This document shows, in pieces, positions 16,106 to 27,615 of a stretch of DNA of 64,000 bases. Source of the stretch: an uncultured marine group I thaumarchaeote. GTDB taxonomy: Archaea > Thermoproteota > Nitrososphaeria > Nitrososphaerales > Nitrosopumilaceae. The translations under genes and the position numbers were made by a program. A model generated the notes under the pieces. It saw only the letters and a program-made list of their open reading frames with translations. It was not told where the DNA came from and ran no database searches. Location: positions 1 through 64,000 of the forward strand of contig CABXKZ010000001.1 of assembly GCA_902512865.1 (NCBI GenBank). Reading direction: 5' to 3'. Every line of letters begins with the position of its first letter. Position 1 is the stretch's first letter.

Positions 16106-16804
16106 ATGAATAAAGTTTTTGCTGTGGGAGTGGGTCCAGGCTCATCAAAATATGTTACAGATATTGTAAAAGATGCGATATCACAATGTGATGTTGTAAT
16201 TGGTTATGGATATACAATAAAAACAATTGAAGAATTTGTCAAAGGGAAAAAAATACTTGAAGTGACAATGGAGAATCAGGAAGACGCATATCAGGAGATT
16301 GCAAAAGAAGATAATAATACGATATTAGTTCCTTTTACAGGTGATGTCAACTTTTCAGAATCGGAAGTGGTTGATAGATTAATTGAGATTTATGATGAAG
16401 TGGAGATAATTCCTGGAATTAGTTCCACACAAGTAGCTGCATCACGTGCAAGAGTTCCAACTGACAAGTCCAAAGTAATTACTATGCATATTTCAACATC
16501 AATTGAAGAGAAAAAATTAGAATTACAAAAAGCACTGATTGACGGTCTAAGTGTTATACTAGTTCCAAGACCATGGCCAAAAGTTCCTGAAAAACATTTT
16601 ATGCAATCTGAAATTGCAAAATATTTGAAACAAAATGGTTTTGATACTTCAGAGATGAAAGTACATGTTTACGAGTCAATAACTACAGAAAATGAGACTA
16701 GTTTTGAAGGAACAGTTGATCAATTAGAAGGAAAAGAGTTCTCAGACCTCTCTGTAATGGTTTTCAATCAAGCAACACTTGAATCGTATATTAATTTTGA
16801 ATAG
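16106..16804 (+). CDS. cbiE: Cobalt-precorrin-7 (C5)-methyltransferase
   Basis: The 232-residue product begins with the SAM-dependent tetrapyrrole methylase signature VFAVGVGPGSSKYVT and continues with DVVIGYGYTIKTI and a VEIIPGISSTQVAAS loop. These are the features of CbiE/CobL-N in the corrin ring pathway leading to cobalamin. Thaumarchaea make cobalamin de novo. No other cbi gene is adjacent, so it is separated from the rest of the pathway here. Length fits the single-domain CbiE. Confidence 0.85.
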   Translation: MNKVFAVGVGPGSSKYVTDIVKDAISQCDVVIGYGYTIKTIEEFVKGKKILEVTMENQEDAYQEIAKEDNNTILVPFTGDVNFSESEVVDRLIEIYDEVEIIPGISSTQVAASRARVPTDKSKVITMHISTSIEEKKLELQKALIDGLSVILVPRPWPKVPEKHFMQSEIAKYLKQNGFDTSEMKVHVYESITTENETSFEGTVDQLEGKEFSDLSVMVFNQATLESYINFE

Positions 16805-16806
16805 TT

Positions 16807-17235
16807 ATGGGTAAAAAAGCACCAATGTGGGCTCCATCAAAAAAAGAATTAGAGAAAATATTAGAAGTAGATAACGTACATGAATTATTTCTAGTTGGGC
16901 AGGTCTGTATCGAGAGAATGTTAGAGAAAATATTAGAAAAGAAATTCAATATTCCTATAGAAGCATTAGATGATCCAATGATTATGTGGACACAAAAATA
17001 TTTGATACTAGAAAAATCAGGTCTACTCAAAGGTAATGTAAAGAAAAATGTTCGGTTGATTAACAGTATAAGAAATAGATATGCACATAGATTGAAACCT
17101 GATGAAAAAGCGATTGGAAATAATATTAGAGAATTAGAGTATCTTGGTGTATCACATGCAAATCCAACCACAAAATTTGAAAAGTATAGAATTTGTGTAA
17201 TTAGTACTTTTACAGCATTAGAGAAAATGTTGTAA
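16807..17235 (+). CDS. HEPN-like protein (possible RX4-6H ribonuclease domain), 142 aa
   Basis: An all-helical protein with R89-N-R-Y-A-H94 in the context SIRNRYAHRL. This matches the RX4-6H motif of HEPN domains and the related MltR-type family. HEPN proteins are often RNases in toxin or defence modules, but some are housekeeping. It starts two bases after cbiE and has no partner antitoxin next to it: the next gene is a zinc finger. A regulatory or RNA-binding role cannot be told apart from an RNase by sequence alone. Confidence 0.6.
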   Translation: MGKKAPMWAPSKKELEKILEVDNVHELFLVGQVCIERMLEKILEKKFNIPIEALDDPMIMWTQKYLILEKSGLLKGNVKKNVRLINSIRNRYAHRLKPDEKAIGNNIRELEYLGVSHANPTTKFEKYRICVISTFTALEKML

Positions 17236-17265
17236 ATTTATTAGAGAAAAAATCTATTCAATATT

Positions 17266-17487
17266 ATGAAACCAGAGAAATGTGCATATTGTGGAGATAT
17301 GGTTGACATTCCATTTGAATGCACATATTGTAAAGATCCATTTTGTGATGAACATAGACTTCCTGAAGACCATCGCTGTGTGAAATTAACAGTGATAAGA
17401 GCAAAAAAGTTTGGCGAAAGAAAAGTAATTAGAGATGGAGGTCCTGGATCCAGTAAATTAAAAAAATTCTTTGGAAGATTTCGATAA
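17266..17487 (+). CDS. AN1-type zinc-finger protein, 73 aa
   Basis: C6, C9, C19, C22, C27, H30, H36 and C38 give the full AN1 pattern (C-x2-C-x9-C-x2-C-x4-C-x2-H-x5-H-x-C). A basic tail of about 30 residues follows (KKFGERKVI, KLKKFFGRFR). AN1 fingers in eukaryotes link to ubiquitin and stress; in archaea the role is unknown. It could be in the same transcript as cbiE and the HEPN gene (30-bp gap). Confidence 0.9.
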   Translation: MKPEKCAYCGDMVDIPFECTYCKDPFCDEHRLPEDHRCVKLTVIRAKKFGERKVIRDGGPGSSKLKKFFGRFR

Positions 17488-17488
17488 T

Positions 17489-17803
17489 TTAGTATTCTGC
17501 TTTTGTTGGATCAGTTTTTGAGCGTCTTGCTTGATAAAATAATGTAACAGCTAATGCAAGCATTACCAAAATTGACATCCATAATGGTTCTACATGGACA
17601 TTATTCTCTTGTGTAACAATCATTGAAGGAGAAACAACATAAATCACAGATAAGATTATCATAGAAACTCCCTGCACAGAAAGTTTTTTCCATGAAGAAA
17701 TTTTGATTGCTCTACTGATTAATTCTATTATTCCAAGAGCCAAAAATGGATAGATTGTGAAAGCTAAGAAATCAATTATATCAACTGAGCCGGGATGAGA
17801 CAT
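17489..17803 (-). CDS. Small polytopic membrane protein, 104 aa
   Basis: Three hydrophobic helices are visible (DFLAFTIYPFLALGIIELI; GVSMIILSVIYVVSPSMIV; MSILVMLALAVTLFYQA) with short loops and a polar C-terminus. It is placed one base after the GINS-like gene, so it is likely translated from the same mRNA. The family is not recognised and no functional residues stand out. Confidence 0.75.
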   Translation of the reverse strand: MSHPGSVDIIDFLAFTIYPFLALGIIELISRAIKISSWKKLSVQGVSMIILSVIYVVSPSMIVTQENNVHVEPLWMSILVMLALAVTLFYQARRSKTDPTKAEY

Positions 17804-17804
17804 G

Positions 17805-18362
17805 TTATTCTTCTATTCTAACTTTTAATGCAATTCCATTTGAAATTAAAGATTGTGCATTTTCGTTAGGGATTGTTGCAATATCTTCAGGTTTGAATGG
17901 GCCATATTTTTCTAGATCAACGCCTACAATTTCGTCAAATTCTTTGACAAATCTGACAGTTACAGGTTTTGTTTTGTGTTTTGTAGAAGTGATTTCTAGT
18001 AGTTTTGATTTTCCATTTACTATTCCAGATATTATTATGTTTTTTCTTTCATTCATTTCATCATTTGAATCAATAACAAATTTTTCTTCATCAGTTAGTT
18101 TACTATAAGATGTTGTGGGCATTGTAGAGATTTTTTCTAGTCTTCTATTTATTAAGAGTTCAGTTAAATTTGTAGCAGTTGAAATTATCTGGTTTTTAGT
18201 TTTCTTTGCAATTCCATCGTATTCTTCATTTTTTAATTTTCCAATAAAGTTTGATAGATTTCTAAAAAAATCAGTACTGAGCTCCTGTGGTTCATCAGTT
18301 TGAAATTCTTGCATGACAGTTATATGGAGATTTTTTAGATCTACTGATTCGTTAGATGACAT
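17805..18362 (-). CDS. GINS-family replication protein (Gins51/Gins15-like)
   Basis: The 185-residue protein has the A-domain helices typical of GINS: FFRNLSNFIGKLKNEEYDG, then NLTELLINRRLEKI. The last 50 residues read VGVDLEKYGPFKPEDIATIPNENAQSLISNG..., which matches the small beta B-domain of archaeal Gins51 (G.D...YGPF...D...P..NA..LI). GINS binds MCM and forms the replicative helicase with GAN/RecJ. Identification is by pattern, not alignment. It is divergent from glutamine synthetase. Confidence 0.7.
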   Translation of the reverse strand: MSSNESVDLKNLHITVMQEFQTDEPQELSTDFFRNLSNFIGKLKNEEYDGIAKKTKNQIISTATNLTELLINRRLEKISTMPTTSYSKLTDEEKFVIDSNDEMNERKNIIISGIVNGKSKLLEITSTKHKTKPVTVRFVKEFDEIVGVDLEKYGPFKPEDIATIPNENAQSLISNGIALKVRIEE

Positions 18363-18420
18363 TTTAATACAAAGTTAATCTTAAATGGCACGTTTAATTC
18401 TTTTAGCTTGAAGTAGAAAA

Positions 18421-19881
<1,461 letters not shown>

Positions 19882-19889
19882 ATATAGAT

Positions 19890-20276
19890 TCAAAATAATG
19901 GACGATCAGCCAGTTCATAAATAAGTATCAACGAAGCAATCATCATTCCCAATCCACCACAGATCATTATTGATCTAAATTTTTGATTTTTTGTTGCTAG
20001 AAAGATCATTATTCCACCACCCAGCCCTAAGAAAACTGAAAGCATTCCGAATACTACAGTTTCAAATTCTTCACCTACAGTCAAGGGGGTAAATATTCCA
20101 GAGAGTAGTGCGACTGCTGCTATGATGTAGACGTATTTTGTTCCAGATAGTAGTATTGATTTAATATTAGTTGATATTTCTTTAGAAGGGATTTCTTGTT
20201 CTGCTAATTCAATTTTTTCATCTTTCTGAACAGAGTCAGGTTCTGGAGTATCAGAGAATCGTCTATGTTTTGCCAT
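19890..20276 (-). CDS. Membrane protein, 128 aa
   Basis: A polar N-terminus of about 40 residues, rich in acidic residues, is followed by three hydrophobic helices (KYVYIIAAVALLSGIFTPL; VVFGMLSVFLGLGGGIMIFLAT; IMICGGLGMMIASLILIYEL). The family is not recognised. It lies 41 bp downstream of the thermosome gene on the same strand, so read-through is possible. It converges on glnA with 8 bp between them. Confidence 0.7.
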   Translation of the reverse strand: MAKHRRFSDTPEPDSVQKDEKIELAEQEIPSKEISTNIKSILLSGTKYVYIIAAVALLSGIFTPLTVGEEFETVVFGMLSVFLGLGGGIMIFLATKNQKFRSIMICGGLGMMIASLILIYELADRPLF

Positions 20277-20317
20277 TCTAATTTAGTCTTAAATTGATTG
20301 ATTAAAATTTTGCTAAT

Positions 20318-22012
20318 CTACATTCCCATTCCAGGTGGCATTCCCATGCCTCCCATTCCAGGCATACCACCCATTCCACCCATATCAGGCATTCCGCCTT
20401 CTGCACCTGGTGGAGGACCGGCAGATTTTGCTGTAGCAATAACATCATCAATTCTTAAGATCATACATGCAGCCTCTGTTGCTGCAGAAACAATTTGGTG
20501 TTTTACTGCTAGTGGTTCAATAATATCAGTTGATTTCAAATTTCCAACTTTGCCTTTCATTACGTCAATTCCTGTCCATTTCTCACCTTTGATTTGTTTT
20601 GCACGTAAGTGTGTTAGAGTATCAATTGGATCCATGCCTGCGTTTTCAGATAATGCTAAAGGAATTGATTCTAATGCTTCTGCAAATTTTTCAGCAGCTA
20701 GTTGTTCACGTCCTTGTAGAGATTTTGCCCAGTTTCTAATTTTTGTTGCAGCAAATGTTTCTGGTGCACCACCACCTGCAACTATTGATGGTAATTCCAT
20801 TACATCTCTTACAACCATTAGTGAATCATGAACTGAACGTTCTACTTCATCAACAACTCTTTGTGAACCAGCACGAAGCAATAATGTTACAGATTTTGGA
20901 TGTTTGCAACCTTCAACGAAAACCCATTTGTCTTCTTCAATTTTCTTTTCTTGAATTGAGGATGCAGAACCCAAATCTTTTTCAAATAAATCATCTAGAT
21001 TAGTTACGATTCTTGCACCTGTTGCTTTTGCAAGTTTTGATAAATCACTTTCTTTTACACGTCTAACAGCTAAGATGCCTGCTTTTGACAAGTAATGTTG
21101 TGCCATATCATCAATTCCTTTTTGACATAAAACCACATTTGCACCAGAGCCAATGACTTTGTCAACCATTGTTTTGAGCATTTTGTTTTCTTCATCTAAG
21201 AATGATTTCATTTGTTGTGGGTTTGAAATGTTAATTTTTGCATCAGTCTCTGTTTTGTTAATTTCAAGTGCTGCGTTTAAGAGTGCAATTTTTCCTTCTG
21301 TAATTTTCTTTGGCATTCCAGAGTGGACTATTTCTTTATCCAAAACAATTCCTTGAATGATTGAAGAATCTTTGATGGAACCGCCAGATTTCTTTTCTAC
21401 TTTAATATCATCAATGTCAACAGTGTATTTCTCGCCGTTCTTTTCTGCAACGGCTTTTACTGCTTTGACAATCATTTCGGATAACTGTTCTGAGTCTTTT
21501 CTAACAAGTTTAGTTTGCATGGAAGTTTTTGCTATTTTTAATAGAACTGCATTATCAGTTGGAGATACCTTATCAGCAATTTGATCTAAGAATTCTTTTG
21601 CTTTTTTTCCTGCCTTTCTATAACCATCAACAATGATTGTTGGATGAACATCTTGTAAAACAAGTGTTTCAGCATGTTCTAGTAATGCACCAGCTAATAC
21701 AACTGCAGATGTTGTTCCATCACCTACTTCATTATCAGTAGTTTTTGAAATTTCAACTAGCATTTTTGCTGCAGGGTGTTGTACATCAATTTCTTTTAGA
21801 ATTGTAGCACCATCGTTTGTAATTGTAACATCGCCTAAAGAGTCTACAAGCATTTTGTCCATTCCTTTTGGACCTAAACTGGTATGAACAATTTCGGCTA
21901 TAATTTTAGCAGCTGCAATATTATTTTTCTGAGCTTCTCTTCCTTTTACTTGACTTGCGTCATCTTTGAGAACTACAACGGGCATGTTGCCTTTTGGAGT
22001 TTGTGCTGCCAT
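20318..22012 (-). CDS. Thermosome subunit (group II chaperonin)
   Basis: The 564-residue protein is full length for the CCT/thermosome family. [11 protein letters not shown] near 45 and [10 protein letters not shown] are equatorial-domain nucleotide-site signatures. [12 protein letters not shown] is the phosphate loop with catalytic D. The [17 protein letters not shown] region and ENAGMDPID lie in the C-terminal half. A Gly/Met-rich tail ([19 protein letters not shown]) ends it, as usual. It folds proteins in the cytosol as an ATP-driven double ring. A CTATATATTTT box upstream on the minus strand fits a strong promoter. Confidence 0.98.
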   Translation of the reverse strand: MAAQTPKGNMPVVVLKDDASQVKGREAQKNNIAAAKIIAEIVHTSLGPKGMDKMLVDSLGDVTITNDGATILKEIDVQHPAAKMLVEISKTTDNEVGDGTTSAVVLAGALLEHAETLVLQDVHPTIIVDGYRKAGKKAKEFLDQIADKVSPTDNAVLLKIAKTSMQTKLVRKDSEQLSEMIVKAVKAVAEKNGEKYTVDIDDIKVEKKSGGSIKDSSIIQGIVLDKEIVHSGMPKKITEGKIALLNAALEINKTETDAKINISNPQQMKSFLDEENKMLKTMVDKVIGSGANVVLCQKGIDDMAQHYLSKAGILAVRRVKESDLSKLAKATGARIVTNLDDLFEKDLGSASSIQEKKIEEDKWVFVEGCKHPKSVTLLLRAGSQRVVDEVERSVHDSLMVVRDVMELPSIVAGGGAPETFAATKIRNWAKSLQGREQLAAEKFAEALESIPLALSENAGMDPIDTLTHLRAKQIKGEKWTGIDVMKGKVGNLKSTDIIEPLAVKHQIVSAATEAACMILRIDDVIATAKSAGPPPGAEGGMPDMGGMGGMPGMGGMGMPPGMGM

Positions 22013-22108
22013 AGATCAAAACGTCAATTTTCAAAATATATAGCTAGCTTCTTGTTTTTCTGGAAGAAAGATCGCTGTTCTTAAATTAGGAAAATCGGGT
22101 TGAAAGTC

Positions 22109-23428
22109 ATGGCTGATTCAAACAAAGAGTCGTATGATAGGATTTTTTCTAGCCTTGAAAAGCATCATGAATGGTTTGAGAACTCTATTCCATTAATTGC
22201 TAGTGAGAACATTCCTAGTCCAGCTGTACGGGAAGCTGTAATGTCAGATTTTGGTAATAGATATGCTGAAGGCTGGCCAGGTGAGCGAGTCTATGCCGGA
22301 TGTACCTACATCGATGAAGTTGAAATTCAATGTATGGAATTAGCACAAAAATTATTCAAAGCCGAATTTGCAGATGTGAGAAGTGTTTCGGGTGTTGTAG
22401 CAAACTTGGCAATTTATTCTGCTTATTCAAATCCAGGTGATGTTATGATTGCATCATCAATTCCTGCAGGAGGTCACATTTCACATGGTAAAAAAGAACA
22501 TTCAGGAACTGCAGGATTAGTACATGGGTTAGATATTGAATTTTTTGCATTTGATCCTGTAGAAATGACATTAGATGTTGATAAAACAAAAGCTAAAGTT
22601 GAAGATTTGAAATCACAAGGAAAATTGCCAAAGATTGCAATGTTTGGTGGTTCAGTATTTTTATTTCCACATCCTGTAAAAGAATTAGCTGATTTCCTAA
22701 AAGGTCATGGTATGCACATCAATTATGATGCAGCACACGTTGCAGGATTAATTGCAGGTGGTAAGTTCCAAGACCCACTTAGAGAAGGAACAGATACAAT
22801 GACAATGAGTACTCACAAAACTTTGTTTGGTCCGCAAGGAGGATTAGTCTTAGGATTTGAAAAACATGCAGAGCCAATCAAGAAAGCAATGTTCCCAGGA
22901 TTAACAAGTAGTCATCACATTCATCACATGGGTGCTAAAGCAGTAGCATTTGCAGAAGCTTTAGAATTTGGAAAAGATTATGCAGAACAGACAATTAAAA
23001 ATGCAAAAGCACTAGCATCAGAATTAAACAATATAGGATTCAAAGTGTTAGGTGAGAAAAGAGGCTATACGGAATCACACCAAACAGTTGTAAATGTTTT
23101 AGATTATGGTGATGGTGGAACAATTGAAGCTGATTTGGAAAAAGCAAACATCATTGTTAATCGTCAACTAATTCCTGGAGATTTGAAAGCAAATCGTCAC
23201 TACATGCACCCAGGTGGAATTCGTTTAGGAACATCTGAGATTACTCGCCTAGGAATGAAAGAATCTGAAATGAAAGAGATTGCATCATTGATGAAACAAG
23301 TTATTGTTGATAAGAAAGATGCAGGAGAAATTGCATCACATGTTAAGGAATTCAAAACAGATTTCAAAAAGACACAATACTGTTTTGATAACAAACTTGG
23401 TGCCTACGAATACGTAAAATTACGCTAA
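22109..23428 (+). CDS. glyA: Serine hydroxymethyltransferase
   Basis: Starting at ATG 22109 (TTG at 22100 is possible) the 439-residue enzyme has the SHMT hallmarks: IPLIASENIPSPAV near the N-terminus, YAEGWPGERVYAGC, and the PLP lysine in TMSTHKTLFGPQGG. It interconverts serine and glycine while charging the C1 carrier. Its promoter region faces that of the thermosome. Its stop overlaps the convergent PolD large-subunit stop by 4 bp. Confidence 0.96.
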   Translation: MADSNKESYDRIFSSLEKHHEWFENSIPLIASENIPSPAVREAVMSDFGNRYAEGWPGERVYAGCTYIDEVEIQCMELAQKLFKAEFADVRSVSGVVANLAIYSAYSNPGDVMIASSIPAGGHISHGKKEHSGTAGLVHGLDIEFFAFDPVEMTLDVDKTKAKVEDLKSQGKLPKIAMFGGSVFLFPHPVKELADFLKGHGMHINYDAAHVAGLIAGGKFQDPLREGTDTMTMSTHKTLFGPQGGLVLGFEKHAEPIKKAMFPGLTSSHHIHHMGAKAVAFAEALEFGKDYAEQTIKNAKALASELNNIGFKVLGEKRGYTESHQTVVNVLDYGDGGTIEADLEKANIIVNRQLIPGDLKANRHYMHPGGIRLGTSEITRLGMKESEMKEIASLMKQVIVDKKDAGEIASHVKEFKTDFKKTQYCFDNKLGAYEYVKLR

Positions 23429-26400
23429 TTTACAAAATCAGTTAACAATTGTTGTGAACCATCACCTTTTCCAAAGAGTAGTTCAATTTCATCTGACAAT
23501 GTCATGATTCTTCCTTTTAGATATGGATCTACATCGTATTTTGTGACTAGTTTCTTTGCTAATGGAAGATATTTTTCAATTGACGGTCTAGTAATTGTTT
23601 GTAATAATTTGTGACCGCATGTACATTTTTGAAGTAATGGCATTCGTCTATACTTTGCACCACATGCAGTACAACGGAATTTTTGTTTTGCATATGCACG
23701 AATGTTTCCCATAATATCAGGTATAAGATGTGTTTGAATCAAATATGAAACAATGTCTCTTGTTTCAACAGCATTAATGATGTCTGCATTTCTAATTTGT
23801 AAGTCAAGCTTGTCAACCATTGATTCAAGTGTTGAATATGCGCTTCGTGATTTTGATGAAGTTAATGTTGTTGTAGTGTGTGTGAAAAAATGATCATAGA
23901 AAATATTTTCATCGCCAGTATCTTTTCTCATAGCTAAAGTTTCAATATTTTTGATGTCACCTGATTTGTCATGATTTAATGTCGATTCATAAAATTTGAG
24001 TGGGAATTTTTTTGCAACCTCAAAGTTGTGAGCCTGAGTTTGTGCCTCATGTGGCAGTACAATTGGTTGAATTAAGAGAGGTGCATCCATCAATCCTCCA
24101 ATTTTATCAGACAAGAATTGTCTTGAAAAGTTCAATAATGCATCTAACAACAACATGACAGAATCGGCATCACCATCCGCGTCTCTTCTTTTAGCAGAAT
24201 GCCAGATTGGACTAGCAAAGCAGACATGGGTTTTTGTATAACCAATTAGTCGTCCAGTAATACCAACAGAGGTATGTGGTGCAAGACCAATTACTAGATG
24301 GCCTAGTAAGTCTCGAGTATTCTTTATGTTGTAAAATGGTTGTTTGCCAAAAAATTTCTCTAGTTCAAAATCAACATACTTTGAAACATTAACAAGATAT
24401 TCGGCACTTTCTAAGGGAATAATCACATCCTGCATCTTCAACTCAATTAATTGTTCATCATTTGTGATTGGATTTCCATCTGCGTCTTTTTCATATCCTA
24501 GTTTGATGATTTGTTCAATTGTTGTGCCTATCCAGGACAGTTTGAAGTGTGTTAAAGGTGAATTTGTGGCATCAAATCTGACAGTACCATCTTTGAAAAC
24601 AGATAATCCAAATTTTTGTCTTATTAGTCCTTTTTCTAGAGGTTCAGGGATTTTTTCTTGGTTGATTAATTTATCAACACCTTTGAATGGTTGTTGTACC
24701 CGAATTCCAAGTTTTTCTTGTGCAGCAAGTAGATTTTGTCTTAATGGAAATTGTTTGTAAGAAAATCCATTTGCATCTCTTTTACATTTTTCACAGTGTG
24801 GTGTTTTTAATTCATCTTTACAAATTCTGCAGATATAAAATTTTGTTGTTTTATTACCACATTTTGAGCAAACAATTCCAATTGAAGGAATATTACAATG
24901 TGTACAACGACGATTATTCAAATTTGTGAAAAATGACTCTGATGCGGCGGATGCTTTTAGAATATCACGAGTGATTCCACCTTTTTCAGCAACTGGAAAT
25001 AGTACATGAACTGGTGGTTTCATTAAACGAGGTGCAGCTTTTTCAGGTCTACCAATTCGAACGCCAATTGATTTCGAAAATTTATTTTTAATTGTAATTC
25101 CAGTGCTTTTTGTTAACAATTCTAAGACAGAATCTGAAGTACCAAAATCCAGAGTATTTCCAAAAATAAGATGGTTTAAGATTTGAACATCTATTCCAGA
25201 TATGATGACTTTCTCATCTGCAACTTTATGTGGAATTCCTAAATTTTCAAGAATTTGTTTTTTTGAAATTTCATAATGAATTTCATTCTCTGATTTCAAA
25301 ATTGGGTTTGTAATTTCTTCAAGATCTTCTATTGTGATAAAATCCCAGTAATAGAGAAATTTTGGATGTAAAGGAATTTTCAATTCTTTTGAGAGTAGAA
25401 TGGCATCAACAAATGTTGGAGTCTTTGTTAGAAATTCGAGTCTTTTGTCATGGTCAGAAAGTTTCGGTTTGAGATATTCAGTCCAAACTTCTTCTACCAT
25501 TGGAGTTGGAATTAATTCTGCATTATTTTCCAAAAAGTCACCAAATGTTATTAGAATATCACCTAGATGGAGAATCTTTTCAATGTCATTTTTAATCTGA
25601 ATTCCGTGTTCTGTATCTCGAATTTTGACTACATCCCCTCCTTTTAGTCTGACAATAGGCGTTTCAAGTGAGTCAACAAAGGCTACAGTTGCACCTTTAC
25701 TTGGCTTGTCAAGTTTGATTTGTGTTCCTACTGCAATAGTATGATCTAAGATTTCAGCTATTACTGGATGTAGTCCTACGCTTGCAAAACCCGTATTACA
25801 AGCACGACCATATCTGAGTCGAAAACCTCCAATCTTATTTGGCATAGATAATACGGAACGCCCAGTAATGACTTCTCTCATACGTTTTTCAGATGCGTCA
25901 TCACCAGATTCGCCTTTTTGAACAGCACCCTGAACATCGTTTAGCCATTCCCAACCTTCTAAATTATACTTCTCAATTCGTTTTAGGAGTTTTTTTGATC
26001 TTCCAATTAATCCATCATTTAGTACACGTAATGCACCACCTCTTACGCGGTCTGTCTTAATTCTCGTCATATTACGATGGTTGACGACTTCATCTGGGTC
26101 TGTTCCTTCTCCTTCAAGTTCAACAGGTAAATTTGAAATCACGGTTTTGATGTCATCATCAGATACATGAAACTGGAAACTTTGTTTTGCTTCACTTTCA
26201 TAAATTCGAAGTTCTTCTACAAATCTCCCAGTCTCATCATCAAAACAATCAGCTTGATATTTTTCGAGTCCAACTGCGCGTCTCACATGGTCAGCGATTA
26301 ACATTGTAACAGCAGATTCTGTTCCCCCTGCAGATCTCATTGGTCCTGCAATTGATACAGAAAGATATTGAGAATCATCTTTATTATTTTTAATTTTAAT

Positions 26401-26802
26401 TTCACTAATTCCTTGTAATGGAGCAATTGTCACACCTTCTGTTACAATAGCTAATCCAACTCTAACTGCATGATCTAATCTGTCCTCTAAACTTGCATCT
26501 GAAGATAGATACTTTCCTAATGCAATCTCCTTTGACATTATTAGGGCAGCATTTTCTTTTCCAGTTTTATCTAATAATTCACGAAGAGGTGTAGCTATGT
26601 CAATATCATGCATTTTAGCTACTCGTTCCGCCAAATCAAATGCGATTTTCGGCTCTATTATTCCAGAAGAGTCTAAAAGTGTCGATTTTGCGTCTGCTGC
26701 TGTCTCAAACTCCTTGTAGACCTGTTGTGATAATTCTTCGTAGTATTCAGAGTAATTTTGAGGAACTTTGATTTCTTTAAGATAATTTGCGGTAGTAGAC
26801 AT
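23425..26802 (-). CDS. polC: DNA polymerase D large subunit (DP2)
   Basis: The 1125-residue protein is the catalytic subunit of archaeal PolD. The active-site loop reads DADGDADSVMLLLDALLNFS, where other archaea have NCDGDEDSV; the two catalytic aspartates are kept. Zinc-binding clusters are CTHCN..CSKCG, CRIC..CEKC and, near the end, CTACG..CTCG. No intein is present. The C-terminus SQQLLTDFVN fits a PIP box for PCNA binding. It shares a probable operon with GGGP synthase upstream (8-bp gap). Its DP1 partner is at 31498-32973, across the probable origin. Confidence 0.97.
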   Translation of the reverse strand: MSTTANYLKEIKVPQNYSEYYEELSQQVYKEFETAADAKSTLLDSSGIIEPKIAFDLAERVAKMHDIDIATPLRELLDKTGKENAALIMSKEIALGKYLSSDASLEDRLDHAVRVGLAIVTEGVTIAPLQGISEIKIKNNKDDSQYLSVSIAGPMRSAGGTESAVTMLIADHVRRAVGLEKYQADCFDDETGRFVEELRIYESEAKQSFQFHVSDDDIKTVISNLPVELEGEGTDPDEVVNHRNMTRIKTDRVRGGALRVLNDGLIGRSKKLLKRIEKYNLEGWEWLNDVQGAVQKGESGDDASEKRMREVITGRSVLSMPNKIGGFRLRYGRACNTGFASVGLHPVIAEILDHTIAVGTQIKLDKPSKGATVAFVDSLETPIVRLKGGDVVKIRDTEHGIQIKNDIEKILHLGDILITFGDFLENNAELIPTPMVEEVWTEYLKPKLSDHDKRLEFLTKTPTFVDAILLSKELKIPLHPKFLYYWDFITIEDLEEITNPILKSENEIHYEISKKQILENLGIPHKVADEKVIISGIDVQILNHLIFGNTLDFGTSDSVLELLTKSTGITIKNKFSKSIGVRIGRPEKAAPRLMKPPVHVLFPVAEKGGITRDILKASAASESFFTNLNNRRCTHCNIPSIGIVCSKCGNKTTKFYICRICKDELKTPHCEKCKRDANGFSYKQFPLRQNLLAAQEKLGIRVQQPFKGVDKLINQEKIPEPLEKGLIRQKFGLSVFKDGTVRFDATNSPLTHFKLSWIGTTIEQIIKLGYEKDADGNPITNDEQLIELKMQDVIIPLESAEYLVNVSKYVDFELEKFFGKQPFYNIKNTRDLLGHLVIGLAPHTSVGITGRLIGYTKTHVCFASPIWHSAKRRDADGDADSVMLLLDALLNFSRQFLSDKIGGLMDAPLLIQPIVLPHEAQTQAHNFEVAKKFPLKFYESTLNHDKSGDIKNIETLAMRKDTGDENIFYDHFFTHTTTTLTSSKSRSAYSTLESMVDKLDLQIRNADIINAVETRDIVSYLIQTHLIPDIMGNIRAYAKQKFRCTACGAKYRRMPLLQKCTCGHKLLQTITRPSIEKYLPLAKKLVTKYDVDPYLKGRIMTLSDEIELLFGKGDGSQQLLTDFVN

Positions 26803-26810
26803 GTAGAAGG

Positions 26811-27551
26811 TTAGTTTTTGATGGCTTTGGCTATTTCGGTTAGTTTCTCTAGGTTCTTACTATCTTCTAAGAGAGTTCCAATCACTAAAGCATCTGCTCC
26901 TGCATCAGTCAATGATTTTGCGGTCTGGGCATCACGAATGCCTCCACCTACGATTAAGAATCCTTGGAAGACCTTTCTTACAGTTGCGACCATTTCTGGA
27001 GTTACGTTGGTTTTTGCCCCAGAACCTGCCTCTAAATAGACAAATCTCATGCCTAAGAATTGGGCTGCTAAGGAGTATGCAGCAGCGATTTTTGGCTTGT
27101 CAAATGGAATTCCTCTTACATTTCCTACAAACCAAGCTGATGTGCCTTCTCCAATCACTAAATATGATGTTGGAAGTGGTTCTAAGCCAAATTTGAGGAC
27201 GTTTGGAGCACCAAGAGCTTGTGCCTGTGTAATGTAGTATGGGTTCTCAGAGTTCATTAAGGAACTAAACAGTATAGCGTCTGCTTGGGGTACAACTCCA
27301 GTAATATTACCTGGAAATAGAATAATGGGAATGTTTACTGCGCTTTTGAGGTTTTTGACTACTTCGGCCATCTCTATCTGATCAGTTGCAGATGAACCAC
27401 CTACCAAGATTGATGCTGCACCTATTTCCTCAACATTTTTGGCTAGTTTTATAGCAGAATCTATTTGAGATACCTCTGAATCGATTAATACGAATAGTAA
27501 TGGTGATTTTTTACGCTCAGAAATGAGTAATTCTTCTACTTTTCCAGTCAT
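26811..27551 (-). CDS. Geranylgeranylglyceryl phosphate synthase
   Basis: The 246-residue TIM-barrel protein has family segments LLFVLIDSEVSQ, ASILVGGSSATD, IPIILFPGNITGVVPQADAILFSSLMNS, YLEAGSGAK, and the phosphate-binding IVGGGIRDAQTA and DALVIGTLLE. It joins geranylgeranyl-PP to sn-glycerol-1-phosphate, the first committed step of archaeal ether lipids. It precedes polC in the same direction with an 8-bp gap. Confidence 0.95.
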   Translation of the reverse strand: MTGKVEELLISERKKSPLLFVLIDSEVSQIDSAIKLAKNVEEIGAASILVGGSSATDQIEMAEVVKNLKSAVNIPIILFPGNITGVVPQADAILFSSLMNSENPYYITQAQALGAPNVLKFGLEPLPTSYLVIGEGTSAWFVGNVRGIPFDKPKIAAAYSLAAQFLGMRFVYLEAGSGAKTNVTPEMVATVRKVFQGFLIVGGGIRDAQTAKSLTDAGADALVIGTLLEDSKNLEKLTEIAKAIKN

Positions 27552-27615
27552 GCTTCACGTTTAATGATGACCCTTTAAGTTTTATTCAAGTATCGGTATA
27601 CAGATTTGTATAGCT

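Noticed and set aside
24687..24929. 80-residue plus-strand frame within the PolD large subunit gene
   Set aside because: Antisense shadow of a strongly conserved coding region; hydrophobic low-complexity product with no features.
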